Position numbers and translations under genes: made by a program. Shown here piece after piece: positions 23,951 to 30,545 of a stretch of DNA of 33,395 nucleotides. The stretch comes from a virus: IMG/VR virus record IMGVR_UViG_3300048033_000170, positions 1-33,395 of that record; one strand, written 5' to 3'. Every line of letters begins with the position of its first letter. Position 1 is the first letter of the stretch. The notes under the pieces were generated by a model. That model was given only the letters and a program-made list of their open reading frames with translations, had not been told where the DNA came from and made no database searches.

Positions 23951-24668
23951 CCCATCAGCTGCTGAAAAATGGACTAATTGTCCAGGTATGCCTACGCTTG
24001 CAGCAAAGGTTGATTATCAAGTTGGATTACCTGCCGCTGTTGGTACTTTAATTCACAACATGACAGAACAACTATTAAAAGGATTTTTAGTTGATGTCAC
24101 ACTTGAAGATTATTGGCTTGGCAAAAAAGAATATGTAGAAGATTTTGAAATAACAGTCGACCAAGACATGATTGATTGCGCAAAGATTTATGTGGAATAT
24201 GTGCAAGAGAGAGCAAAAAGATTAAACGGCAAACTATTGGTAGAACAAAAAGTTAGATGCCAAGAAATATCAGAAGATTTATATGGTTATGCAGACGCAT
24301 TAATAATCACTCCACATAAAATGTGCGTTATAGATTTGAAGACAGGTAAATATCCTGTGAGTCCTGAACACAACAAACAAGCCATGATATATGCAGTAGG
24401 TGCATTATCTCGTTATGGCAATGAAGATACTGAAGTAGAGATTACAATTGTCCAGCCACGCGCAACATGGGGTGGCGGACCTATCAAGACATGGAACACC
24501 ACCGCAGAATTTCTGGTGGATTGGGCCTACGATTTCTTAAAGCCGTGCGTGGATGCATGCTTGGAGGAAAACCCTGTATATGTTTATGGGGATCATTGTC
24601 GCTTTTGTAACGCAAGAAGCATCTGCGATTTATATAAACAATATAATAAAGGAGAAACTAATGAGTGA
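23931..24668 (+). CDS. DUF2800 Cas4-like PD-(D/E)XK exonuclease
   Basis: The 245-residue protein has the RecB/Cas4-type nuclease layout: SPSAAEKWTNCPG with Cys17, GTLIHNM with the first His, GYADAL (Asp), VIDLKTGK (Asp-x-Lys) and NKQAMIYA (Gln). A C-terminal CRFCNARSIC gives Cys223, Cys226 and Cys232, which with Cys17 would hold a [4Fe-4S] cluster. It should resect DNA ends to give single strands for the neighbouring annealing ATPase. It overlaps the HTH gene upstream and the next gene downstream. Confidence 0.85.
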   Translation: MKHAKLSPSAAEKWTNCPGMPTLAAKVDYQVGLPAAVGTLIHNMTEQLLKGFLVDVTLEDYWLGKKEYVEDFEITVDQDMIDCAKIYVEYVQERAKRLNGKLLVEQKVRCQEISEDLYGYADALIITPHKMCVIDLKTGKYPVSPEHNKQAMIYAVGALSRYGNEDTEVEITIVQPRATWGGGPIKTWNTTAEFLVDWAYDFLKPCVDACLEENPVYVYGDHCRFCNARSICDLYKQYNKGETNE

Positions 24669-24924
24669 AAATAGTGAAACCAAAAACGCTGAAGAACCAA
24701 CAATTAAGTTTGCGGATGATGGCAAGGAACATAAGGTCAATGAAATGCCAGACAATGCAAAAGAGTTGATGGCTCGTTGGCAAGAAAAGAAACAAATCAG
24801 AGATGATTTTATTATAAAAGCTAATAATGATATCGATGATTTAAATACCTTACTTGGTTCTTACGAGGCTCGTATGAAAAACATATTAGAGCCAACAGAA
24901 GAAAAAAAGATTGAGGTGCAATAA
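24661..24924 (+). CDS. Small acidic protein between nuclease and ATPase
   Basis: An in-frame ATG at 24553 would extend the protein into the nuclease gene, but the ATG at 24661 follows AAAGGAG and is taken as the start. The 87-residue product has an acidic N-terminus and a long charged helix (ELMARWQEKKQIRDDFIIKA) ending in a Lys/Glu-rich tail, which looks like a coiled coil. No family is recognised. Its place within the recombination operon suggests a partner of the Cas4-like nuclease or the ATPase. Confidence 0.7.
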   Translation: MSENSETKNAEEPTIKFADDGKEHKVNEMPDNAKELMARWQEKKQIRDDFIIKANNDIDDLNTLLGSYEARMKNILEPTEEKKIEVQ

Positions 24925-25646
24925 TGTCATTAGCTGATATAAGAAAAAAATCCGTACAAAAACCACCAAGAATAATAGTTCATGGTGAGGCAGCTGTAGG
25001 TAAAACATACTTAGCATCGCAGACAAAAAATCCAATTATGTTGGATGTCGAGGATGGTCTAGGTAAGATACAAATGGATAACATACCGTGTAAATCTTAT
25101 GCGGATGTCATGGAAAATCTTGATGAGCTTGCCGTTGAAAAACATGAATACAAAACTGTTTGTATTGATTCTTTGGACTGGTTTGAGAGATTGTTGTGGG
25201 AAAAGGTTTGTGCAGATAACAACTGGGCTTCGATTGATCAGCCAAGTTACGGAAAAGGCTATGCCGAAACATTGAGGTACTGGGGTCAGTACATAGAAAA
25301 ACTTAACAAACTAAGAGATAAAGGAATGATGATATTTCAGATATGTCATAGTGAGGTAAGAAAAGTGGAAGATCCACGAATCGAAGCTTACGACAGATAC
25401 TCTCTTAAACTTCATAAGAAAGCTTCAGCATTATTGTTGGAACATTCTGATGCATGTTTTTTTGCAGCTAAGAAGTTAGGTACTATTAAGGTGCAGGGTA
25501 AAAGTGGTATGACTACTAAAACTGTATCTGGAGATAGAATTATTTATCCAAACAACGACCCAGCGTATCTTGCAAAAAACAGATACAACTTACCAGATGA
25601 GTTGCCAATGGACTGGAACGCAATCCGTGAGGAGATGTTGAAGTGA
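24924..25646 (+). CDS. Sak4-like RecA-fold ATPase (AAA_24), annealing protein
   Basis: The 240-residue protein has a Walker A, GEAAVGKT, at residues 21-28, and a Walker B, TVCIDSLDWF, with Asp82. MMIFQICHSEVRKVEDP follows near the middle. Short RecA-core proteins of this type in phages are Sak4-family single-strand annealing proteins, whose activity is boosted by the cognate SSB. A Cas4-like nuclease sits upstream and an SSB-like gene downstream, exactly the expected partners. The start is on the last base of the preceding stop. Confidence 0.85.
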   Translation: MSLADIRKKSVQKPPRIIVHGEAAVGKTYLASQTKNPIMLDVEDGLGKIQMDNIPCKSYADVMENLDELAVEKHEYKTVCIDSLDWFERLLWEKVCADNNWASIDQPSYGKGYAETLRYWGQYIEKLNKLRDKGMMIFQICHSEVRKVEDPRIEAYDRYSLKLHKKASALLLEHSDACFFAAKKLGTIKVQGKSGMTTKTVSGDRIIYPNNDPAYLAKNRYNLPDELPMDWNAIREEMLK

Positions 25647-25771
25647 TTGATACTAAAGAACTTAATGAACACTTTTGTGATGATGATGAACCACAATACG
25701 ATGAAGATGGACTTTGTCGTCATTGTGGGGAATCGCAAGAGGATTGTTCAGAATATAAATGTTGGATTTAA
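25643..25771 (+). CDS. 42-residue zinc-ribbon-like protein, GTG start
   Basis: A GTG start overlaps the previous stop (GTGA) with GGAG about eight bases upstream. The protein is strongly acidic and has CRHC at residues 25-28 plus Cys35 and Cys40, a small zinc-binding arrangement, with Cys12 additional. Proteins of this size are common in phage replication operons and unassigned. It is supported by exact packing between its neighbours and the cysteine pattern. Confidence 0.65.
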   Translation: MIDTKELNEHFCDDDEPQYDEDGLCRHCGESQEDCSEYKCWI

Positions 25772-25784
25772 CAAGGAGTAAAAA

Positions 25785-26291
25785 ATGGATTTAACAAAAT
25801 ATGATTTTGATAACACAGATTCTGGTTCAGAATCACAAGCAAAGATTGAACCTGGTGTTCATACTTTAAACTTTGATGGATATGAGGTTGTTACTGGTAG
25901 AAATAACTGGGAAGCAATTAAAGTATTCTTTACCGTTGGTAGTTCAACATTCAGAATTAATCATGCCTTTACAGTAGGGCATGATAATCCAGATGTTGTA
26001 AGGCGTGGCAAACATTCATTTAAAGCTATGGCAACTGCGATGGGTTTAGGCTCATTAACATCTATGGATAAGTTCATGGACAAGTCAGTCGTAGCTCCAG
26101 TAATAATGGATAATGATGACAAGTATATGGTCATTGATGAAAACTTTGGTAAGAACTGGCAACCTGCAACTGAATCTGCTGCAAAGCCAAAACCAAAAGT
26201 TGAAGATGACAATATTAAAACTGGTCCTAGTGAAGCAGATTTAGATGCAATGGGTACTACAATAGCGAGCGAGGATGAAGCACCATTTTAA
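25785..26291 (+). CDS. DUF669 protein, probable SSB
   Basis: The 168-residue protein has a beta-rich core (EPGVHTLNFDGYEVV, NNWEAIKVFFTVGSST, then RINHAFTVGHDNP) consistent with an OB-like fold, and a flexible acidic C-terminal stretch ending SEDEAPF. This end is like the SSB tail (E. coli ends DDDIPF), which recruits partner proteins. DUF669 is known beside AAA_24 recombinases, so it is probably the Sak4 cognate SSB. AAGGAG precedes the start. Its C-terminal codons overlap the next gene. Confidence 0.8.
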   Translation: MDLTKYDFDNTDSGSESQAKIEPGVHTLNFDGYEVVTGRNNWEAIKVFFTVGSSTFRINHAFTVGHDNPDVVRRGKHSFKAMATAMGLGSLTSMDKFMDKSVVAPVIMDNDDKYMVIDENFGKNWQPATESAAKPKPKVEDDNIKTGPSEADLDAMGTTIASEDEAPF

Positions 26292-26673
26292 TTTTGATGG
26301 TAAAAACAGGCCCACTCTTTGCGGATATTGTAAAAATCCGAGTGGGCCACTACTTTACAAAGACGGAGACTATTGGTTAGGTGCGTGCAGTATGGATCAT
26401 TTAAAAAAGATTAAAGAAGGTAAAAGGTTACCAAACAAAGCACAACTCAATGACGAAGGTGTTGAATACTCCATAGCACAAACCAAAGATATATATTTAG
26501 AACTATCCAGAGAAGAAGATAATCAAGCATTACATAAATGGGATAGGGATAAAAGAAAAAGGGTGTTTACTTCTATAGTAAGAGAATATTTAAACTGGGC
26601 TAACGCTGTAGCTCAACAAGACGATGAAAGGGCAAAACATGGATCTGACGAAATACTTTCCAGAAGGAAATAA
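26275..26673 (+). CDS. Zinc-ribbon hypothetical protein overlapping the SSB tail
   Basis: The 132-residue protein has Cys16-x2-Cys19 and Cys38-x3-His42, a zinc-ribbon arrangement near its start, then a basic helical C-terminal half (HKWDRDKRKRVFTSIVREYL). The ATG lies inside the last codons of the SSB-like gene with GAGG directly adjacent, so initiation probably uses ribosomes from that gene. It precedes the Toprim-helicase, whose start lies inside its end. A single-stranded DNA or primase accessory role is possible. Confidence 0.75.
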   Translation: MKHHFNFDGKNRPTLCGYCKNPSGPLLYKDGDYWLGACSMDHLKKIKEGKRLPNKAQLNDEGVEYSIAQTKDIYLELSREEDNQALHKWDRDKRKRVFTSIVREYLNWANAVAQQDDERAKHGSDEILSRRK

Positions 26674-28459
26674 TTTAGAACAAAATAAACCAAAAGACAC
26701 AAGCGATTTAATAAACGAAATGCAATCACAAGGGTTGCAAATAAATCATTTACAAATTACAGGCGACATAGTAAGAGTGCCAGTCAATGAATTAGCTGGT
26801 ATAAAAGCTGACTCTGGCGGTCAGAAGTCTGGTTATTATGTAGTCAATGAACTCAACGGTAATTACTTCGCAACCTTTGGTAATTGGAAAACAGGCTTCG
26901 AGGGTAAATGGTCAAGCGTGAATCATCAAGCTATGACTGTTCAAGAAAGAGACAATCTACAATGTCAACTGCAAGAGGCTAAGCAAAGGGCTGATGAAAC
27001 TAAAAAACAAAGGCATAACGAAGTGGCCAAAAAAGTTGAACGCTGGTTCGACTCTTATCCGAATGTTGTTGAACATGACTATCTCACAAATAAAAAGGTT
27101 AAAAATTATGGTTTAAAGCAATACCAGGATATGTTGGTTTGCGGTGTGTATTCTACAACAGGAAACATTCGTTCTCTACAGTTTATTAGTAAAAATGGTG
27201 ATAAAAGATTTGCTTCTGATTCAGAAATAAAAGGAAACATATTTCTTATTGGTGCAGACATAAAAGACATTCCCAAATTAGATAAAATTATATTAGCAGA
27301 GGGTTATTCAACTTCTGCAACTATTTATGAAGCAACCCAGATTCCTGTAGCTTGCGTATTTTCTGCCAATTTCGTCATGGCAGTAGCCCTTCAGATACGC
27401 AAGCTTTCAGGTGCTAGAATTGTTGTTGCGCTTGATAATGATGAAAGCGGAGTTGGAGAGAAGAAGGCGCAAGAGTGCGTGCAGGCGGTGATTAATTCAT
27501 GCGTGCGTTTGCCGAGTGAACACGGAGACTTTAACGATTTATATTTACGACATGGTTTAGAAAAAGTAAAAGCTGAACTTGTAGAACATAAGTTAGGCAT
27601 ACAAAAATATGCAATTCGTAATCTTATAGGTAAACCAGAACCACAAAAGTTTTTAGTTGAAGGTCTTATTCCTATTGGTAAACCAGGTATTCTTGCCGCA
27701 GTGGGTGGTGTGGGTAAGTCGCTAAGTGTCATACAACTTGCACTTTCTATTTGTTGTGGTGGTAGATGGTGGGGAAAAGATATTGTAGAGCGTGGTAATA
27801 GTGTCATATTCTGCGCGGAAGATGATCTAATGGAAATACATAGGCGACTTGACTTGCTCGACCCTAAGGGCAAGCGATTTAACTCCTCTTATGAAGTCTA
27901 TGTATTTCCTGTCCCAGAACAAAAAGAACCAATGATACTGTTAAGAGAAGAGGGTATCACCCCTATAGCACAAGAGTTAGTAGAAGAATTAAAAGCTATA
28001 CCAGATTTAAAGTTAGTATGTTTCGACCCATTACAAGCATTTACCACAGGCAATGTATCAAGCAGTAATGAGGCTGGCCAACTCTGGGGAAGTTATTGCG
28101 CTAACATATCAGCTCGTCTTGGTTGTGCAACGCTTACGATTCATCATCTTAATAAAGGTGCTTTAGCTAATGATAGTGATGATGCTATGAGTCATAGAGC
28201 AGAAATTCGTGGCGCAAGCAGTATCACAGATTCGGTTAGGTGGGCGATTGCTATGTGGCTTGCGAGCGTGGAGGATTGTGAAAGGATATGCGAGGAACAG
28301 CGAGTAACATACGAGCGTATGAGCGTGGTAAAAGCCGCTTTAGTCAAATCTAATTCTGGCAATGTTGACTATACTACCAAGACATTATTTAGAAAGGACG
28401 GAGTGTTAGAGCCATTAGAAGAATTACAAAATCCTATGAATTTATATGACCAATTTTAA
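26639..28459 (+). CDS. Toprim domain-RepA-like helicase (primase-helicase-like)
   Basis: The start at 26639 is preceded by AAAGGG and preferred over an in-frame ATG at 26624. The 606-residue protein has an N-terminal region with a Glu/Lys/Gln-rich helix, then a Toprim domain (LAEGYSTSAT near residue 219; ALDNDESGVG near 264). A RepA-like AAA_25 ATPase follows: GGVGKS near 356, LVCFDPLQAF near 459 and TIHHLNKG near 500. It would unwind and probably prime at the origin. A zinc finger like that of T7 gp4 is not seen. Confidence 0.85.
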   Translation: MDLTKYFPEGNNLEQNKPKDTSDLINEMQSQGLQINHLQITGDIVRVPVNELAGIKADSGGQKSGYYVVNELNGNYFATFGNWKTGFEGKWSSVNHQAMTVQERDNLQCQLQEAKQRADETKKQRHNEVAKKVERWFDSYPNVVEHDYLTNKKVKNYGLKQYQDMLVCGVYSTTGNIRSLQFISKNGDKRFASDSEIKGNIFLIGADIKDIPKLDKIILAEGYSTSATIYEATQIPVACVFSANFVMAVALQIRKLSGARIVVALDNDESGVGEKKAQECVQAVINSCVRLPSEHGDFNDLYLRHGLEKVKAELVEHKLGIQKYAIRNLIGKPEPQKFLVEGLIPIGKPGILAAVGGVGKSLSVIQLALSICCGGRWWGKDIVERGNSVIFCAEDDLMEIHRRLDLLDPKGKRFNSSYEVYVFPVPEQKEPMILLREEGITPIAQELVEELKAIPDLKLVCFDPLQAFTTGNVSSSNEAGQLWGSYCANISARLGCATLTIHHLNKGALANDSDDAMSHRAEIRGASSITDSVRWAIAMWLASVEDCERICEEQRVTYERMSVVKAALVKSNSGNVDYTTKTLFRKDGVLEPLEELQNPMNLYDQF

Positions 28460-28471
28460 AAGGAGAAAACT

Positions 28472-28630
28472 ATGAACTGTTGGCATTGTGGAACAAAAGT
28501 AATATGGGGTGGCGACCATGATATTGGAGATGAGAACGAAGAATTTGATATCGTCACGAACTTATCATGCCCAAAGTGTGAGGCATATATTGAGGTCTAT
28601 TTACCAAAAATTAAAGAAAATGACGACTGA
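28472..28630 (+). CDS. 52-residue zinc-ribbon protein
   Basis: AAAAGGAG lies six bases before the ATG. The protein starts MNCWHCGTKVIWGG and contains Cys3-x2-Cys6 and later CPKC at residues 33-36, a four-cysteine zinc ribbon, with an acidic centre. Such proteins often accompany phage replication or transcription genes. Its 3' end overlaps the next ORF by 11 bases. The function is unknown. Confidence 0.8.
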   Translation: MNCWHCGTKVIWGGDHDIGDENEEFDIVTNLSCPKCEAYIEVYLPKIKENDD

Positions 28631-28832
28631 TTTGAATAAAATCGTTGGGAACTTTAGGGACATACTAGGGAATCTAAGGGACATACTAGGGAACGAGAGG
28701 GTCAACACTAGGGAAGGAGATGCCCATATATCCATACATATACATATGTATAAGAGAGCAATCCCCTTTAGGGGGATTGACTCTCTGGAAAGCAAGCACG
28801 CAGGAAGGACAAAAGGAAGGCACGCATTATGA
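28620..28832 (+). CDS. Small protein encoded through the iteron array
   Basis: The 70-residue frame begins in the end of the zinc-ribbon gene and ends ATGA-overlapped with the next gene. Residues 11-28 are a tandem peptide (GNFRDILGNLRDILGNER), the translation of the 21-base DNA repeats at 28647-28714; the rest is basic and His-rich. A longer frame from 28509 exists, but it would lie within the zinc-ribbon gene. I think DNA function, not the peptide, shaped the repeats. It may be translated mainly to pass ribosomes on. Confidence 0.45.
   Translation: MTTDLNKIVGNFRDILGNLRDILGNERVNTREGDAHISIHIHMYKRAIPFRGIDSLESKHAGRTKGRHAL
28647..28714. repeat. Iteron-like array: phased GGGA repeats, candidate origin
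   Basis: GGGA (or GGGT) begins at 28647, 28657, 28668, 28678, 28689, 28699 and 28711. The spacings of 10, 11, 10, 11, 10 and 12 keep the motifs on one face of the helix. Two longer units of 21 bases (28651-28671 and 28672-28692) agree at 18 positions, and a third at 28693-28714 is degenerate. It lies just after the Toprim-helicase and before a winged-helix gene, which fits a replication-initiator binding site. Confidence 0.65.
28739..28752. other. Perfect AT-rich 14-bp palindrome
   Basis: TATACATATGTATA is a perfect palindrome in an AT-rich block (about 28725-28753) that separates the GGGA array from the hairpin. It may be a DNA-unwinding element or a binding site. Confidence 0.5.
28753..28786. 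other. Strong hairpin of the candidate origin
   Basis: Arms 28753-28766 and 28772-28786 pair over 14 bp with one bulged A at 28780 and a five-base loop. The top is the CCCC/GGGG pair. No T-tract follows on either strand, so this is unlikely to be an intrinsic terminator. A primase or primosome loading hairpin in the origin fits the context. Confidence 0.6.
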
Positions 28833-29269
28833 GAAGATTCGGACAAATAGACAAAAACTATTGGTGGATTACAGCGCATGCGAGCGAGCGTGGAGAGAGA
28901 ACTGCATTAGTTCCAATCACGCTTGCGCGCAAGGAAGGAGATTTCTCGCGTGTGCGTCAATTAATCTGGCATTGGTATCGTAGCGAAGTTGCAGGGAATG
29001 AGGAGTTATCAATGACAGCTCGATTTGTTGGTTGGGCATTGTGCGAGCGTTGGCGGTATGAAACTTGGTCATCGCATGATGCGATTAGTTATTATGCAAA
29101 GATGACAGCTGTAAATAGGAAAAGCGTGGGTAAAGCCATTGCAGAACTTAGCGAGGCAGGATTGATATGGATTGTTTTAGAAGGAGAGCCGAAGCGGTTA
29201 AAGAAATCTCAGAGCGGTGGGAAGAAACATTTTATTCTGGTTGGTTTAGCTGACTTGGTGCGTGAGTGA
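28829..29269 (+). CDS. Winged-helix protein, candidate origin-binding initiator
   Basis: The 146-residue protein starts ATGA-overlapped with the gene before it, with AAGGAAGG as ribosome binding site. Residues about 68-116 form a winged-helix-like block: MTARFVGWALCERW, then SSHDAISYYAKMTA and NRKSVGKAIAELSEAGLI. This resembles replication-initiator N-terminal domains (phage O-like or DnaD-like) and single-domain transcription regulators. It is adjacent to the iteron array, so it is the best candidate to bind it. The coding region is unusually rich in GCGAGCG and GCGTG words. Confidence 0.65.
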   Translation: MRRFGQIDKNYWWITAHASERGERTALVPITLARKEGDFSRVRQLIWHWYRSEVAGNEELSMTARFVGWALCERWRYETWSSHDAISYYAKMTAVNRKSVGKAIAELSEAGLIWIVLEGEPKRLKKSQSGGKKHFILVGLADLVRE

Positions 29270-29425
29270 GCGTGAGGAGAGCTAGACATACCTGGAGAGG
29301 AGTGAAAGGGGGATCATGGTCTATAGATACGCCTAGGCTCTGTAGATTCATTATAAGGGTAAAGTGGTCAGTTACCTAGAGTTTTATAAAAGAATTGACC
29401 AGCGTGCGTGTGGAGGCGTGAGAGA
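29270..29425. other. Intergenic region upstream of the methyltransferase
   Basis: A 156-base gap without a credible gene. It contains an inverted repeat TGGTCA (29365-29370)/TGACCA (29396-29401), a GATC site at 29312-29315 and GCGTG-rich flanks. An operator or promoter for the methyltransferase gene is possible, but no -35/-10 pair is convincing. Confidence 0.4.
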
Positions 29426-29860
29426 ATGAAGAATAGAAATTTAATACACAGCGACAATTGGGAGACACCAAAAGAACTATACGATGAGTTAGATGCGGAG
29501 TTTAATTTTGACTTTGATCCTTGTCCTATTTGTTATGGTGAGATAACTCCAGATAAAGATGGGTTACTTATTGATTGGGGTGAGCGTAATTTTGTTAATC
29601 CGCCTTACAGTAGAAAGTTAAAAGATGCCTTTGTCGTGCGTGCGGTTGAGATGGCCAAGCGTGGTAAGTTATGCGTTTGTCTTTTGCCTGTTAGTACAAG
29701 TACAGTTTTATTTCACGATGTGATACAGCCTAATGCAAAAGAAATTCGTTTCTTGCGTGGTAGGGTTAAATTTATTGGTGTTAATACCTTTGGCGAGCGT
29801 GTTACCAATAAACCTGGTATGCACGATTCAATGATAGTGGTTTTTGATGGTAGAGGGTGA
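29426..29860 (+). CDS. dam: Phage DNA N6-adenine methyltransferase (Dam-type)
   Basis: The 144-residue protein matches the short phage Dam family (PF05869-type): HSDNWETPKELYDELDAEF, then FDFDPCP, and NFVNPPYSR with the catalytic NPPY motif near residue 55, followed by a CLLPVSTSTVLFHD strand and a KFIGVNTFGERV region. It methylates adenine in DNA, probably protecting the phage or marking DNA near the origin. The start at 29426 follows GGAGG nine bases upstream; a GTG at 29408 is an alternative. It is the last rightward early gene. Confidence 0.93.
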   Translation: MKNRNLIHSDNWETPKELYDELDAEFNFDFDPCPICYGEITPDKDGLLIDWGERNFVNPPYSRKLKDAFVVRAVEMAKRGKLCVCLLPVSTSTVLFHDVIQPNAKEIRFLRGRVKFIGVNTFGERVTNKPGMHDSMIVVFDGRG

Positions 29861-29921
29861 CTAGCGAGAGACTTATAGGGGGTTTGTCATCTACGGAGAG
29901 TTAATGACACTCTCGCTAGTC
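29859..29921. other. Inverted repeat between convergent operons
   Basis: GACTAGCGAGAG (29859-29870) and CTCTCGCTAGTC (29910-29921) form a perfect 12-bp inverted repeat. TGTCAT (29885-29890) and ATGACA (29904-29909) nest inside as a 6-bp inner stem, contiguous on the right arm. The left arm begins at the methyltransferase stop and the right arm ends five bases from the end of the leftward operon. A bidirectional transcript end or RNase III-type site is plausible; no T-tract is present. Confidence 0.6.
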
Positions 29922-29926
29922 GTAAC

Positions 29927-30031
29927 TTATTGCTTTCTGTCGATTATTACTATTGCTAATGAGGTTAGTAGTAGCATGAGTGCGAATACTCCAGATAGCG
30001 ATAATAGTATTTTAATAATCAGTTCAAGCAT
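29927..30031 (-). CDS. 34-residue single-span membrane peptide
   Basis: The frame starts on the last base of the preceding gene's stop (TAATG) and encodes MLELIIKILLSLSGVFALML followed by LLTSLAIVIIDRKQ, one long hydrophobic segment with a basic end. It is the last gene of the leftward small-gene operon. Membrane micro-proteins of this kind are common in phage host-takeover clusters. It is supported by the coupling and composition only. Confidence 0.55.
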   Translation of the reverse strand: MLELIIKILLSLSGVFALMLLLTSLAIVIIDRKQ

Positions 30032-30246
30032 TAAATATATTTGGTTATGGTTGTATAAACAATTTTATTCTCTTTTAACATTTTTTCAACTTGGTTGTTC
30101 ATGTCGTTTATGCTTGGGTTACCTAGCATTTCAAATTCAATTGTTACTTGGGTTATTTGTTTCTTGTCGCGCTTCTTAAAAATACTATCCCAGTTATTGC
30201 GTATCTTGTTTATATCTTCTATGCGCCTGCCCGATCCTTTACCCAT
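30031..30246 (-). CDS. Small basic hypothetical protein
   Basis: The 71-residue protein has a basic N-terminus (MGKGSGRRIEDINKIRNNW), then KKRDKKQITQVTIEFEML and a helical C-terminus. The beta strand in the middle with flanking helices is reminiscent of small nucleic-acid-binding or inhibitor proteins but no family is known. It starts where the previous leftward gene stops. Confidence 0.7.
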   Translation of the reverse strand: MGKGSGRRIEDINKIRNNWDSIFKKRDKKQITQVTIEFEMLGNPSINDMNNQVEKMLKENKIVYTTITKYI

Positions 30247-30458
30247 TAGACTAGATCTCCAATTGTTTGCTCGTAAAAAATACTTTCCGCTATGTGTTCA
30301 AGTATTGCATCTCGGTCATCGTCTGGGTGCAAGCCGTAAGTTATAACCATATCTGTTATTTGCTTTTCTAATAGGCCTTTTCTATCTTGCTCTAGTACAT
30401 AGCTTTGTATGTTTTCTAGTTCTTGCTCGTTATGTTGCTCGTTGTAGTGATTACTCAT
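30246..30458 (-). CDS. Small acidic hypothetical protein
   Basis: The 70-residue product is acidic and Gln/Glu/His-rich at the N-terminus (MSNHYNEQHNEQELENIQSY), followed by two helices and DMVITYGLHPDDDRDAILEH. It has no membrane segment or known motif. Four-base ATGA overlap with the gene before it suggests coupled translation. Confidence 0.7.
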   Translation of the reverse strand: MSNHYNEQHNEQELENIQSYVLEQDRKGLLEKQITDMVITYGLHPDDDRDAILEHIAESIFYEQTIGDLV

Positions 30459-30544
30459 ACTGGATTCCTAAATAAATGAAACAATGCTTTTAGCTGTTCT
30501 TTGTTTAAATGTCTAAGGTGTTTTGGAATAGTGTTTCTGTCCAT
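30455..30544 (-). CDS. 29-residue micro-protein
   Basis: The frame has GAGG six bases before its ATG on the minus strand and ends in an ATGA overlap with the next gene. The product starts MDRNTIPKHLRHLNKEQLKA and ends LFHLFRNPV, one amphipathic basic helix. It fills the space between two larger genes. No family is recognised. Confidence 0.55.
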   Translation of the reverse strand: MDRNTIPKHLRHLNKEQLKALFHLFRNPV

Positions 30545-30545
30545 T

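Noticed and set aside
27046-27060. GGTTCGA-like string suggesting a tRNA T-loop
   Set aside because: It lies inside the Toprim-helicase coding frame and no cloverleaf can be drawn; I found no tRNA gene in the window.
27391-27873. 160-residue minus-strand frame
   Set aside because: Antisense to the Toprim-helicase at conserved motifs; no start signal.
28647-28714. GGGA repeats considered as a CRISPR array
   Set aside because: Spacing of 10-12 bases is far too short and there are no distinct spacers.
28753-28786. Hairpin considered as an intrinsic terminator
   Set aside because: No run of T follows on either strand; it is better explained as an origin element.
29904-30346. Plus-strand frames of 91 and 83 residues at the end of the methyltransferase operon
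   Set aside because: They are antisense to three coupled minus-strand genes that have ribosome binding sites or stop-start overlaps.
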